DNA of 64,000 bases from Sphingomonas montanisoli (GCF_008274695.1 NZ_VTOU01000001.1:434001-498000); one strand, 5' to 3'. Shown: positions 8,953-17,394, counted from the stretch's first letter. A program made the numbers and translations. Notes: a model not told the origin generated them from the sequence alone.

Positions 8953-9354
8953 CCCCTCGGCGCTTTCGCCAAAGCCCCGCCGATCCCAATCGGCAGGCCG
9001 ATCCAACCCTTCCGCCAATCCCCCGCTCCTTCTTTTTCGCCCCGTTGGGCCCCTATGCGCGGGGCAAAAAGCTCCCCAGGCCCGGGAGGCATGCCCCGAC
9101 AGACCCTGGAAAACCGCTCTCGATATTGCCCAGTGGGGAGAATCACCCGCACCGGAGAACACACAGTAAGGAGATCGCGAAACCGCGATCAAGGCCATCA
9201 ATGTTCGCCAAAGTGAAATAAACCCGCTTGACTCAACAAAGCCGGGCCTTTGACCGTAACATTTATTTTAATGGCTATTTTTCAGTGACTTGGCTGCCAC
9301 CATATCAACGAATCAAGCTAATTCCATAGCTTACAGTTTCGTGACCATTTGACG
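8953..9354 (-). promoter_or_regulatory. dnaA upstream region with leader and promoter
   Basis: About 400 bp without a convincing gene. The part at 9200-9354 is AT-rich compared with its surroundings and probably holds the dnaA promoter. A TAAAAT hexamer lies near 9270 on the minus strand, but no good -35 accompanies it. Two GANTC (CcrM methylation) sites are present at 9230-9234 and 9310-9314. Closer to dnaA, GCCCC and GGGGC form a stem-loop (9049-9065) just ahead of the AAGGAG site. No perfect DnaA box was seen, so I do not call an origin here. Confidence 0.45.
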
Positions 9355-9390
9355 AAAAAAGCCCGCTGACGATTGCGCCAGCGGGCTTTC
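9355..9390 (-). terminator. Rho-independent terminator of rpsT
   Basis: On the minus strand AAAGCCCGCTG pairs with CAGCGGGCTTT, followed by TTTCGTC, 26 bp after the rpsT stop. It separates rpsT from dnaA transcription. Confidence 0.88.
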
Positions 9391-9415
9391 CATAATTTGG
9401 TAATAGGAAAAAGGA

Positions 9416-9679
9416 TCAGCCGAGAGCGGCGATCGCCTTCGTCAGACGCGAGAACTTGCGCGACACAGTATTCTTGTGAAGCACGCCCTTCGAAACGCCG
9501 CGGTAGATTTCGGGCTGAGCAGCGGCGAGTGCAGTCGCAGCCGCGCTCTTGTCGCCAGCAGCGATCGCGCTCTCGACCTTCTTCACGAAGGTGCGGATGC
9601 GGCTGATGCGCGCACCATTGATGTCGGCGCGACGGTCGTTGCGACGGATGCGCTTCTTTGCCTGCGGCGTGTTCGCCAT
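9416..9679 (-). CDS. rpsT: 30S ribosomal protein S20
   Basis: An 87-residue basic protein starting [17 protein letters not shown], the classic S20 N-terminus, which binds 16S rRNA early in 30S assembly. The rest is helical with many Lys, Arg and Ala ([28 protein letters not shown]), as expected. The length matches the family. It has its own terminator and a plausible promoter just upstream. Confidence 0.97.
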   Translation of the reverse strand: MANTPQAKKRIRRNDRRADINGARISRIRTFVKKVESAIAAGDKSAAATALAAAQPEIYRGVSKGVLHKNTVSRKFSRLTKAIAALG

Positions 9680-9749
9680 GCTCGTTCAAACCCTAGCTAA
9701 TATGTCGGATACGGCGACGGACCATAAGACCCGCTCCGGGAAGGTGGCG

Positions 9750-9778
9750 CCAATACACAGATGGCCCCATGCGGTCAA
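9750..9778 (-). promoter_or_regulatory. Candidate sigma70 promoter of rpsT
   Basis: On the minus strand TTGACC (9778-9773), a 17-bp spacer and TATTGG (9755-9750) lie about 70 bp upstream of the rpsT ATG. The -35 is close to consensus while the -10 matches only in its first half. It lies in the gap after mutM, where an rpsT promoter is expected. Confidence 0.4.
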
Positions 9779-9781
9779 CCA

Positions 9782-10594
9782 TCAGCGCTGGCATTTCGGG
9801 CAATAGAAGGTCGATCTTCCGCCATCCGCACGCCGCAGGATCGTCGTCCCGCATCCGCACGCCTCGCCTTCGCGCCCATAGACGCGCCATTCCTTCGCGA
9901 AATAACCGAGTTGCCCGTCGGGCCGCGCATAATCGCGCAGGGTCGATCCCCCCGCCTGGATCGCAGCCGCGAGCACCACGCGAATCGCGTCCACCAGCGA
10001 ATCCAGCCGCTTGCGGGCGATCCGGCCACCAGGGGTGGCAGGATCGATTCCCGTCATGTGCAGCGCCTCGCACACATAGATATTGCCCAGCCCGGCTACG
10101 ATCCGCTGGTCGAGCAGCAGCGCCTTGATCGGCGCGAGCCGGCTATCGAGCGCCTTTGCGAGCATCTTGCCGTTGAACTCGGGGCCAAGCGGTTCAGGGC
10201 CAAGCGCCGCAAACGGCGCAAAACCCGGCAACGCGTCCAGCCTTATGAGGTCGACCGATCCAAAGCGTCGCGGATCGCACAAGGCAAGCCGGTGCCCCGC
10301 ATCGGTTTCCAGAATCAGATGGTCGTGCTTGCCGATCTCCTCCGGATCGATCCGCCAGCGCCCCGACATGCCGAGGTGGAAGATCATCACGTCGTCGCGA
10401 TCGGTTTCGATCAGCCCATATTTGGCGCGCCGCCCCAGCTTGGTGACGGTCGCGCCCGTCAGCCGCTGGCGCAGGTCGACGGGGAACGGCCGGCGCAGGT
10501 CGGCACGGCGCGTCTCGACATGGGTCAGGCGATGGCCGGCCAGCACAGGCTCCAGCCCACGCACGGTGGTTTCGACTTCGGGAAGCTCGGGCAT
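9782..10594 (-). CDS. mutM: Formamidopyrimidine-DNA glycosylase
   Basis: MutM (Fpg) removes 8-oxoguanine and ring-opened purines and cleaves the abasic site. The start is the ATG at 10594, giving the mandatory N-terminal PELPEVET with the catalytic Pro after Met removal; AAGGA lies ahead of it. The H2TH region carries DQRIVAGLGNIY, and the C-terminal zinc finger is present (ACGCGT near residue 240 and FYCPKCQR at the end). Length is 270 residues, normal for the family. It is divergent from ubiE, with a palindromic repeat between them. Confidence 0.97.
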   Translation of the reverse strand: MPELPEVETTVRGLEPVLAGHRLTHVETRRADLRRPFPVDLRQRLTGATVTKLGRRAKYGLIETDRDDVMIFHLGMSGRWRIDPEEIGKHDHLILETDAGHRLALCDPRRFGSVDLIRLDALPGFAPFAALGPEPLGPEFNGKMLAKALDSRLAPIKALLLDQRIVAGLGNIYVCEALHMTGIDPATPGGRIARKRLDSLVDAIRVVLAAAIQAGGSTLRDYARPDGQLGYFAKEWRVYGREGEACGCGTTILRRADGGRSTFYCPKCQR

Positions 10595-10622
10595 TGCGAT
10601 CCTTTTGGCCCTTCGCCCCCCC

Positions 10623-10705
10623 TCGTCATTGCGAGGCGCCGGAGGCGACGAAGCAATCCACTCCAGGCTTCGGAATGGATTGCTTCGCTCCGCTCGCAAT
10701 GACGA
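10623..10705. repeat. 83-bp palindromic dispersed repeat (copy 1)
   Basis: TCGTCATTGCGAG at 10623-10635 is matched by its exact inverse CTCGCAATGACGA at 10693-10705, with the inner arms GAAGCAATCCA and TGGATTGCTTC also pairing. The whole element can fold into one long hairpin. Another full-length 83-bp copy is at 49172-49254, and partial copies are at 17266 and 23061. It occupies the mutM/ubiE divergent region, so it may lie within or beside the ubiE promoter. Confidence 0.85.
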
Positions 10706-10776
10706 AGGGAAACGAGATGTCGCGCGAAGGTAGGTTGGGTTTGCCGCGCGGCCAAGCCTTGGCTAGAGGCCACCCC

Positions 10777-11508
10777 ATGACCGACACCGTTTCCTTCGGC
10801 TATACCGATATCGCCCCCGCCGATAAGACCGAGAAGGTCGGCGAGGTGTTTCGCAGTGTGGCGCGCCGCTACGACATCATGAACGACGCGATGTCGGCTG
10901 GTATGCACCGGCTTTGGAAGGATCGCTTCGTACGCCGCGTGAAGCCGCGCGAGGGCGAAACCATCCTCGACATGGCGGGCGGCACCGGCGACATCGCCTT
11001 CCGCCTCGCAAAGTCGGGCTCGCAGGTGACGGTGAGCGACATCAACGGCGCGATGCTCGAAGTCGGTATGGAGCGCGCGCAGAAGAAGGGCATAGAGGGC
11101 CTGATCTGGTCGGAGCAGAATGCCGAGACCCTCAGCTTCGACGATCGCGCCTTCGATGCGTACACCATCGCCTTCGGCATCCGGAACGTCACCTATCGCG
11201 CAAAGGCGCTGGCCGAGGCCCATCGCGTGCTCAAACGCGGCGGGCGCTTCTTCTGCCTCGAATTCTCGACCACGCTCTGGCCCGGCTTCAAGGAAGTGTA
11301 CGACGCTTATTCGCACAAGCTCGTTCCCAAGGTCGGCAAGGCGCTGGCGGGTGACGAGGAAAGCTATCGTTACCTGATCGAATCGATCCGCCGTTTCCCG
11401 CCGATGGACGAGTTCCGCGCCGAAATCTCCGCCGCCGGCTTCGTCCAGACCAAGGTCGAGCCGATGCTCGGCGGCCTCGTCGCCATTCATAGCGGCTGGA
11501 AGATTTGA
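10777..11508 (+). CDS. ubiE: Demethylmenaquinone/2-methoxy-6-polyprenyl-1,4-benzoquinol methyltransferase
   Basis: UbiE performs the SAM-dependent C-methylation in ubiquinone (and menaquinone) synthesis at the inner membrane. The 243-residue protein carries the SAM-binding motif LDMAGGTGDIAFR, the family segment VARRYDIMNDAMSAGMHRLWK, the FGIRNVTY motif and the C-terminal GGLVAIHSGWK typical of UbiE. The start is the ATG at 10777. Its TGA overlaps the TTG start of ubiB, indicating translational coupling. Confidence 0.97.
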   Translation: MTDTVSFGYTDIAPADKTEKVGEVFRSVARRYDIMNDAMSAGMHRLWKDRFVRRVKPREGETILDMAGGTGDIAFRLAKSGSQVTVSDINGAMLEVGMERAQKKGIEGLIWSEQNAETLSFDDRAFDAYTIAFGIRNVTYRAKALAEAHRVLKRGGRFFCLEFSTTLWPGFKEVYDAYSHKLVPKVGKALAGDEESYRYLIESIRRFPPMDEFRAEISAAGFVQTKVEPMLGGLVAIHSGWKI

Positions 11509-13037
11509 CCGCAGCCGTCGTCCACGTCTGGCGGCTGCTCAAGTGGGGCCGCACCCTCGCCCGCCACGGCGCGCTGCGCGGGCTTGAGCGCGATCCGCTG
11601 ACGCCCGCGCCCGCGCGCCGGCTGATGAAGCTTGCCCGCTTCGGCGCGCGGGTGCCCGCCAAGCCCAATTACGCCGCCGCATTCGAAGCGCTCGGCCCTG
11701 CCGCGATCAAGTTCGGGCAGGCACTAGCCACCCGCCCCGACCTGGTGGGCGAGGAGGCAGCCGCCGAACTGTTCCGCCTGCAGGACGCCCTGCCCCCCAT
11801 CCCGTTCGCACCGATTCGCGCTGCGGTCGAAGCAAGCCTCGGCCAGCCGATCGAGGCTCTGTTCGCCAGTTTCGAACAGGAGCCGGTGGGCGCCGCTTCG
11901 ATCGCGCAGGTGCACCGTGCCGTTACCACCGACGGCCGCAAGGTCGCGGTCAAGGTGCTGCGCCCCGGCGTCGAGGAAGAGTTCGCCAAGGCGCTCGAAA
12001 CCTACGAATGGGCCGCCGCCCATGCCGAGGCGCTCGGCGGAGAATTGGCGCGTCTGCGCCCCCGCCTCGTCATCGCCACCTTCCGGCAGTGGACCGCGCG
12101 CGAGCTCGACCTGCGCCGCGAAGCCGCCTCGGCGTCCGAACTCGCCGAGAATATGGAAGCGATCCCCGGCTTCGTCGTGCCCGGGATCGATTGGGCCCGC
12201 AGCGCGCGCAAGGTGATGACGATGGAGTGGATGGACGGCGTCAAGCTGTCCGACACCGCCGCGCTCACCCTGGCCGGTCACGATCGCCGCGCGCTCGCCA
12301 ACCGGCTCGTCCTCGCCTTCCTGCGCCAGGCGATCAGCGACGGCTTCTTCCACGCCGATCTTCACCAGGGCAATCTGTTCGCGCTGCCCGACGGCAAGAT
12401 CGGCGTCATCGACTTCGGCATCATGGGCCGGATCGATCGACGCGCGCGCATGTGGCTGGCCGAGATCATCCACGGCCTGATCACCGGCAATTACCGTCGC
12501 GTCGCCGAAATCCATTTCGAGGCGGGCTATGTTCCCCCGCACCACAATGTCGCCGAGTTCACGACCGCGCTGCGCGCCGTGGGCGAACCGATCCGTGGTC
12601 TTGCGGTCAAGGACATCTCGGTCGGTCAGATGCTCGACGGCCTGTTCGCGATCACCCGCGATTTCGACATGCAGACCCAGCCGCACCTGCTGCTGCTGCA
12701 AAAGACGATGGTGATGGTGGAGGGCGTCGCGACCGCGCTCGATCCCGATCTCAACATGTGGGAAACGGCCGGCCCGTTCGTGAAGGACTGGATGCGCGGC
12801 GAACTCGGTCCCGAGGCATGGCTGGCCGACCGCATCGTCGACGACGTCCGCACCCTCGCCAAACTCCCCGATCTCGTCCGCCGCATCGAGGAACGCTTCC
12901 CGGCACCGGGAGCCGCCCCCCCTCCCCCGCCGCTGCGCGAGGTGCAGATCGTCCGCATTGGCGCCGGCTGGCGCTACCTGGCCGTCGCGCTGCTTGCGGG
13001 GCTGGCTGGCGCTGGAGCCACGCTCATATTATCTTGA
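11505..13037 (+). CDS. ubiB: UbiB/Coq8 family atypical kinase-like protein
   Basis: UbiB is an atypical kinase/ATPase (Coq8 in eukaryotes) needed for ubiquinone biosynthesis and lipid intermediate handling at the inner membrane. Visible parts: KFGQ motif (IKFGQALATRPDL), the Ala-rich nucleotide loop (GAASIAQVH), the catalytic loop HADLHQGN and the metal-binding DFG (VIDFGIMG). A C-terminal hydrophobic segment (about residues 488-509) would anchor it in the membrane. The start is TTG at 11505, overlapping the ubiE stop. Length 510 residues is usual. The next gene begins 4 bp after the stop. Confidence 0.95.
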   Translation: MTAAVVHVWRLLKWGRTLARHGALRGLERDPLTPAPARRLMKLARFGARVPAKPNYAAAFEALGPAAIKFGQALATRPDLVGEEAAAELFRLQDALPPIPFAPIRAAVEASLGQPIEALFASFEQEPVGAASIAQVHRAVTTDGRKVAVKVLRPGVEEEFAKALETYEWAAAHAEALGGELARLRPRLVIATFRQWTARELDLRREAASASELAENMEAIPGFVVPGIDWARSARKVMTMEWMDGVKLSDTAALTLAGHDRRALANRLVLAFLRQAISDGFFHADLHQGNLFALPDGKIGVIDFGIMGRIDRRARMWLAEIIHGLITGNYRRVAEIHFEAGYVPPHHNVAEFTTALRAVGEPIRGLAVKDISVGQMLDGLFAITRDFDMQTQPHLLLLQKTMVMVEGVATALDPDLNMWETAGPFVKDWMRGELGPEAWLADRIVDDVRTLAKLPDLVRRIEERFPAPGAAPPPPPLREVQIVRIGAGWRYLAVALLAGLAGAGATLILS

Positions 13038-13041
13038 GCGC

Positions 13042-13338
13042 ATGACCCGCGACGAAGCCCTTGCCCGCCTTCGCCCGCATGAGCGCGAATTGCGCTCGGC
13101 GGGGGTCGATGCGCTGTATCTGTTCGGGTCGACCGGACGGAACGAAGCAAAGGCGACATCCGATATCGACTTGCTGTGTGATCTCGCTGGAATCAGGCAA
13201 CTCAGCTTGCTCGATTTCATCGGCATCAAGGATCGTCTCGAGGATTATCTGTCTGCGCCAGTGGACCTCGTCGAACGGCGCGGCCTACGGCCTCGCATTC
13301 GGGACAGAGTGGTACCCGAAATGGTCAAGGTGTTCTGA
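13042..13338 (+). CDS. mntA: MNT-domain antitoxin (MntA, nucleotidyltransferase)
   Basis: A 98-residue minimal nucleotidyltransferase. The hallmark GSX10DXD motif is present as Gly29-Ser30 and Asp41-Ile-Asp43, with a possible third acidic residue at Asp75 (APVDLVERR). In HepT/MntA (type VII) toxin-antitoxin systems, MntA neutralises the HEPN ribonuclease by transferring AMP to a tyrosine of its active-site motif. It starts 4 bp after ubiB and its TGA directly abuts the ATG of the HEPN gene, so the pair is coupled. The location within a ubiquinone/CoA operon is unusual. Family assignment is firm; function here is inferred. Confidence 0.9.
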   Translation: MTRDEALARLRPHERELRSAGVDALYLFGSTGRNEAKATSDIDLLCDLAGIRQLSLLDFIGIKDRLEDYLSAPVDLVERRGLRPRIRDRVVPEMVKVF

Positions 13339-13686
13339 ATGGCCGCAGACCGCAATGTCGACCCTCTCGAAACGATGCTCGAACTGATCGCCCACCTGGA
13401 ACGCCGCACGAAGCCGCTCAGTCTCGCTCAGTTCGAGGCAGATCAGGACGAGGTCGATCTTGCCGCGTTTCGGGTTGGCCATATTGGTGAGGAAGGGCGC
13501 AAGCTCTCCGCCGACATCCGTGATCGCTACCCCGAAGTCGAATGGAAGCGCATGGTGCAGATGCGCAATGTCATTGCGCATAGCTACGGCACGATCATCG
13601 CCCCCTTGATCTGGAACGTTGTCCAGACCGAGCTCGATCCGATTAAACGGCTTTGCCAGATTGAACTGGAGCGTCTTCTCAAATGA
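13339..13686 (+). CDS. hepT: HEPN-domain toxin (HepT, DUF86)
   Basis: A 115-residue helical HEPN protein of the DUF86/HepT type. It carries the RNase motif RX4HXY as Arg76, His81 and Tyr83 (RNVIAHSY), intact, so it should be active unless AMPylated at the tyrosine by the neighbouring MntA. HepT toxins cleave RNA (tRNA in studied cases). Its 3' end overlaps the coaBC start by 4 bp (ATGA), so an essential CoA-synthesis gene is translationally coupled to a toxin gene. Confidence 0.9.
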   Translation: MAADRNVDPLETMLELIAHLERRTKPLSLAQFEADQDEVDLAAFRVGHIGEEGRKLSADIRDRYPEVEWKRMVQMRNVIAHSYGTIIAPLIWNVVQTELDPIKRLCQIELERLLK

Positions 13687-14900
13687 CCTCTCCTCGCATC
13701 CTCCTGATCGTCGGCGGCGGGATCGCGGCCTATAAAGCGTGCGAGCTAGTGCGGTTGATCCGCAAGGGCGGCGGGTCGGTGCGCTGCGTGCTGACCGAGG
13801 GCGCGCAGCATTTCGTGACGCCGATGACGCTCGCGGCATTGAGCGAGAACGAAGTCCACACCAGCCTCTGGGATCTCAAGAACGAAACCGAGATGGGGCA
13901 TATCCAGTTGAGCCGCGAGGCCAACCTGGTCGTCGTCTGCCCCGCCACCGCCGATCTGATGGCGAAAATGGCCGCCGGGATCGCCGACGACATGGCGACC
14001 ACGCTTCTCCTCGCCACCGACAAGCCCGTGCTGGCGGTGCCCGCGATGAACGTGCGGATGTGGCTGCACCCCGCCACCCAGCGCAATGTCGCGACGCTGA
14101 AGGCCGACGGCGTCACCGTGCTCGATCCCGATGAGGGACCGATGGCCTGCGGCGAATATGGGCCGGGCCGCCTGCCCGAACCTCCGGTGATCTGGGACGC
14201 GATCCAGCGCCTCATTTCCTCCGATCCGTTCGTGTCGAGCGAAGTCGAGACACCCGGCGTCTTGGCGGGCCGGCACATCCTCGTCACCGCTGGCCCCACC
14301 CACGAGCCGATCGATCCGGTCCGCTACATCGCCAACCGATCGTCGGGGAAGCAGGGCTATGCGATCGCCGAGGCGCTGGCGAAGCTCGGCGCGCGGGTGA
14401 CGCTCGTCTCCGGCCCAACCGGGCTCCCCGCCCCCGCCGGGGTGAACCGCGTCGATGTCGAAACCGCGCGGCAGATGGCGGCCGCGGTCGATGCCGCGCT
14501 TCCCGCCGATGTAGCGGTGATGGTCGCCGCCGTCGCCGACTGGCGGGTCGACACCAATGCGGACCAGAAGATCAAGAAGGACGGCACCGGCGCCCCACCC
14601 GCGTTGTCGCTGGTCGAAAACCCGGACATCCTTGCCGGCCTCGGCGCCAGCGACAAACGCCCCCGCCTGCTGATCGGCTTTGCGGCGGAAACCGAGAAGG
14701 TCGTCGACCACGCCGTCGCCAAGCGCGAACGCAAGGGCTCCGACTGGATCGTCGCCAATGATGTCTCGGGCGACGTAATGGGCGGCGACACCAACACGAT
14801 CCACATCGTCACCCGCGACGGCGTCGAAAGCTGGGAACGGCTTCCCAAGGCCGATGTCGCCCGCCGCCTCGCCGCCCGGATCGCCGACGAACTGGTCTGA
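13683..14900 (+). CDS. coaBC: Bifunctional phosphopantothenoylcysteine decarboxylase / phosphopantothenate-cysteine ligase
   Basis: CoaBC (Dfp) makes 4'-phosphopantetheine in coenzyme A synthesis. The N-terminal FMN-dependent decarboxylase (CoaC, residues 1 to about 185) has GGGIAAYK, the His in GHIQLSR and the PAMNVRMW motif. The C-terminal ligase (CoaB, about 195-405) has TAGPTHEPIDPVRYI, NRSSGKQG and the lysine motif KIKKD. Length 405 is normal. It overlaps hepT by 4 bp. In many bacteria dut follows directly; here dut is 5.5 kb further on. Confidence 0.96.
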   Translation: MTSPRILLIVGGGIAAYKACELVRLIRKGGGSVRCVLTEGAQHFVTPMTLAALSENEVHTSLWDLKNETEMGHIQLSREANLVVVCPATADLMAKMAAGIADDMATTLLLATDKPVLAVPAMNVRMWLHPATQRNVATLKADGVTVLDPDEGPMACGEYGPGRLPEPPVIWDAIQRLISSDPFVSSEVETPGVLAGRHILVTAGPTHEPIDPVRYIANRSSGKQGYAIAEALAKLGARVTLVSGPTGLPAPAGVNRVDVETARQMAAAVDAALPADVAVMVAAVADWRVDTNADQKIKKDGTGAPPALSLVENPDILAGLGASDKRPRLLIGFAAETEKVVDHAVAKRERKGSDWIVANDVSGDVMGGDTNTIHIVTRDGVESWERLPKADVARRLAARIADELV

Positions 14901-14934
14901 CACCTCCGCCAGGCCGCAGGTCGTCGAATAGGGT

Positions 14935-14962
14935 TTGACTTTTCTGAAACCCGTTCGACAAT
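14935..14962 (+). promoter_or_regulatory. Candidate promoter of the Coq4-family gene
   Basis: TTGACT (14935-14940), 16-bp spacer and GACAAT (14957-14962) lie in the 154-bp gap after coaBC, about 90 bp upstream of the next start codon. The hexamers match sigma70 consensus moderately. Confidence 0.35.
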
Positions 14963-15054
14963 TCTCGTAGATGGTAAAAGTAATTCCCGCCGGTCCCGAT
15001 CGGCGCGGAAATGCGCCGTCGACTCGGCAGACTGCCTTGGGAGAGGAGCTCGGC

Positions 15055-15927
15055 ATGAACGACAAATTGAAGGCCACAGCGGCCGATTTCGCTTATTATA
15101 ACGGCACTGCAGAGGCGCCGACGACGAACAGCTCGATCCTGATCAGCTCGTCGCCGTATCTCAACAACGGCCAGCTTCGCGAGCTGATCGCGCAGGAGAT
15201 GCTGCGCCGGAACGGGCCCGATCTGCCCAACACCGCCTTCATCCCCAACGTGGTTCAGATCATGAATCAGATGGAGGATTATCCCCGCATCGAACAGCTG
15301 TTCGAAGAGGAGAAGAAGCGCCTTCCTGAATTCCGCAAATGGCTTACCGAGCGCAAGCAATCGAACTTCACCGCCGAGGAATGCAAGGGCGCAGCACCCG
15401 GCACGCTGCGCGCGGTGATCTATGATTTCCTGGCGAACAGCGGCTACGATATCGACCATTTCTACAAGGGCATGAAGGTGGAGACCGATCTGGAATTCTA
15501 CCGCAAGGAACGTGTCCACACCCACGATATCGAGCATATGATCACCGGCTTCGAAACCGATCACGGCGGCGAGCTCGCCCTGCTCACCGCGAACAGCCGT
15601 GCGATCTACAAATATTTCACGCCCGAGCTCGCCAACTACATGTTCCGCACGCAGAGCTATCTGCGCGCCAAGACGATCATGAAGTCGGGCCTCTTCTATC
15701 CGGAGAGCGCGGCACAGATGCAGGATTATGAGGATGTCGGCGCCGCGATGGGCCGTTCGTGGAAGCACCCGCTCTTCATCGTCCCGTTCCGCGACTATCT
15801 CGACTGGCAGGTCACCGACATCCGCGAGGAGTTCGGTATCAAGAACGTCCAGCCATCGGGCGTCTGGGCGCACACAACCGCGCTCAGCGAGGATCCCCGC
15901 CCTGAATACGCACAGGCGGCGGAGTAA
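15055..15927 (+). CDS. Coq4 family protein
   Basis: A 290-residue soluble protein with the Coq4 signature HDxxHx11E: His157, Asp158, His161 and Glu173 (HDIEHMITGF then GGE). In eukaryotes Coq4 is a metal-binding member of the coenzyme Q synthome and acts in C1 decarboxylation/hydroxylation of the quinone head group. The start ATG at 15055 has GGAG at good spacing. The N-terminal 100 residues form an extra helical region with many charged residues (FEEEKKRLPEFRKW). It lies close to ubiE and ubiB (Coq5 and Coq8 homologues), which supports a ubiquinone-related role; this is inference. It may have its own promoter. Confidence 0.8.
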   Translation: MNDKLKATAADFAYYNGTAEAPTTNSSILISSSPYLNNGQLRELIAQEMLRRNGPDLPNTAFIPNVVQIMNQMEDYPRIEQLFEEEKKRLPEFRKWLTERKQSNFTAEECKGAAPGTLRAVIYDFLANSGYDIDHFYKGMKVETDLEFYRKERVHTHDIEHMITGFETDHGGELALLTANSRAIYKYFTPELANYMFRTQSYLRAKTIMKSGLFYPESAAQMQDYEDVGAAMGRSWKHPLFIVPFRDYLDWQVTDIREEFGIKNVQPSGVWAHTTALSEDPRPEYAQAAE

Positions 15928-15930
15928 GAC

Positions 15931-17148
15931 TTAGCGGGCGGCGGTCTTCGGGCCGCCGCTTCGCCACGCGACGAACCAGATCGCCAGCCCGCCCAGCGCC
16001 AGCAGCGCGCCGATCGGCCCGGTCGATGTCCACCCCATCCCCGCCGCGATCGCGACCCCGCCCAGCCACGCGCCCAGCGCATTGGCGAAGTTGAACGCGC
16101 TGTGGTTGAGCGCGGCGGCCAGCGCCTGCGCATCCTGCGCTACGTCCATCAGCCGCGTCTGCAGCGCCGGCCCGATCGACAGCGCGGCAAAACCCATGAA
16201 GAACATGTTCACCGTCACCGCCGCCACATTGTGCACGGTGACCGCGACCAGAGCCAGCACCACGACGTTAAGCGACAATGTGATCGCCACCGCGCGCATC
16301 ACCCCCTTGTCGGCCAGCCAGCCACCGAACAGGCTGCCCGCGACCATGCCGACGCCGATCACCGACAGGATCGGCGGCACCGCCGCCTCGGTCATCCCGG
16401 TCACGAACACCAGCATCGGCGTGATATAGCTGTATACCGCAAACACGCCACCGAAGCCGATCGCCGCGATGCCCAGCGTCAGCCACACCTGCCCGCGTGC
16501 CAGCGCGCTCAGCTCGGTCAGCGGGCTCGCTCCCTCGGGCGCGGGCATCGGGCGCAGCGCGATACGGCACAGGATCGCGGTCGCCAGCCCGATCACCGCC
16601 ACCACCACGAACGCCGCGCGCCACCCCGCCATCTGCCCCACCCACGTCGCAAAGGGGACGCCGACGACATTGGCGCTGCTCAGCCCCAGCATCATCCGCG
16701 CCACCGCCTGCGCGCGTTTGTTGGGCGGCACCAGCGACGCGGCGACGATCGATGCAATCCCGAAATAGGCGCCATGCGGCAGCCCCGCCAGGAACCGCGC
16801 CGCTACCACCAGTCCATAACTGGATGCCACCGCGCACAGCAGATTGGCGATCGCGAAGAAGCCCATCAGCCCGACCAGCATCGCCCGCCGCCCGCTCCGC
16901 GCGAAGGCCGCGGCGAGCAACGGCGCACCGATCACCACCCCCAACGCATAGGCGCTGATCATATGGCCGGCGACGGGCACCGAGACGTGGATGTCACGCG
17001 CGACATTGGGCAGCAGCCCCATCGACGCAAACTCGCCCGTTCCCAGCGCGAACCCGCCCAGCGCCAGCGCGAATTCGGCAAAGCCCACGCCATGCGGCGG
17101 GCTTTCGACGCGCGTGTCGAGGTTGATCGGCGGGGCGGCGGTGGACAT
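15931..17148 (-). CDS. MFS transporter (AraJ/YdhP-like DHA1 exporter)
   Basis: A 405-residue major facilitator with 12 predicted membrane helices. The N-terminal half carries [15 protein letters not shown], typical of the AraJ/YdhP/NepI group of inner-membrane efflux permeases. A cytoplasmic loop between helices 2 and 3 has ARSGRR, and helix 5 has [11 protein letters not shown]. Substrates of this group are drugs, sugars or nucleosides, so the substrate here is unknown. The gene is convergent with the Coq4 gene, 3 bp apart, and is followed upstream by a 246-bp gap that holds a palindromic repeat and three CAACCG units. Confidence 0.88.
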   Translation of the reverse strand: MSTAAPPINLDTRVESPPHGVGFAEFALALGGFALGTGEFASMGLLPNVARDIHVSVPVAGHMISAYALGVVIGAPLLAAAFARSGRRAMLVGLMGFFAIANLLCAVASSYGLVVAARFLAGLPHGAYFGIASIVAASLVPPNKRAQAVARMMLGLSSANVVGVPFATWVGQMAGWRAAFVVVAVIGLATAILCRIALRPMPAPEGASPLTELSALARGQVWLTLGIAAIGFGGVFAVYSYITPMLVFVTGMTEAAVPPILSVIGVGMVAGSLFGGWLADKGVMRAVAITLSLNVVVLALVAVTVHNVAAVTVNMFFMGFAALSIGPALQTRLMDVAQDAQALAAALNHSAFNFANALGAWLGGVAIAAGMGWTSTGPIGALLALGGLAIWFVAWRSGGPKTAAR

Positions 17149-17265
17149 CGGGATTCCTCGGAGACGATGGGCTCCTCTCCCGAGGATCGGCGCTTCGGCG
17201 CTCTATGTCGGCGATATGGGTCGGTCGGGCGGCGTATGCAACCGCAACCGCAACCGCCCCATTCC

Positions 17266-17351
17266 TCGTCATTGCGAGGAGCCGCAGGAGACGCGGCAAT
17301 CCAGGCCCGCACAGGAGATAGTCGCGAGCTTCTCGTGCAGGCCTGGATTGC
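17266..17351. repeat. Dispersed palindromic repeat (variant copy 2)
   Basis: It begins with TCGTCATTGCGAG (17266-17278), the same end as the copy at 10623, and contains the inverted inner arms GCAATCCAGGCC (17296-17307) and GGCCTGGATTGC (17340-17351). The outer right arm is missing or diverged. It lies in the 246-bp gap between the MFS gene and rluE, where no gene is seen. Confidence 0.7.
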
Positions 17352-17394
17352 TTCGCCTGAAGACATCGCCGCAATCGAACGATATGAACCCGCG

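Noticed and set aside
7570-9415. Replication origin next to dnaA
   Set aside because: No cluster of DnaA boxes or parAB genes; in alphaproteobacteria the origin is often away from dnaA.
17238-17257. Three CAACCG units as a possible CRISPR or VNTR
   Set aside because: Only three 6-bp units without spacers; a chance tandem repeat in GC-rich DNA. No CRISPR array was seen in the window.
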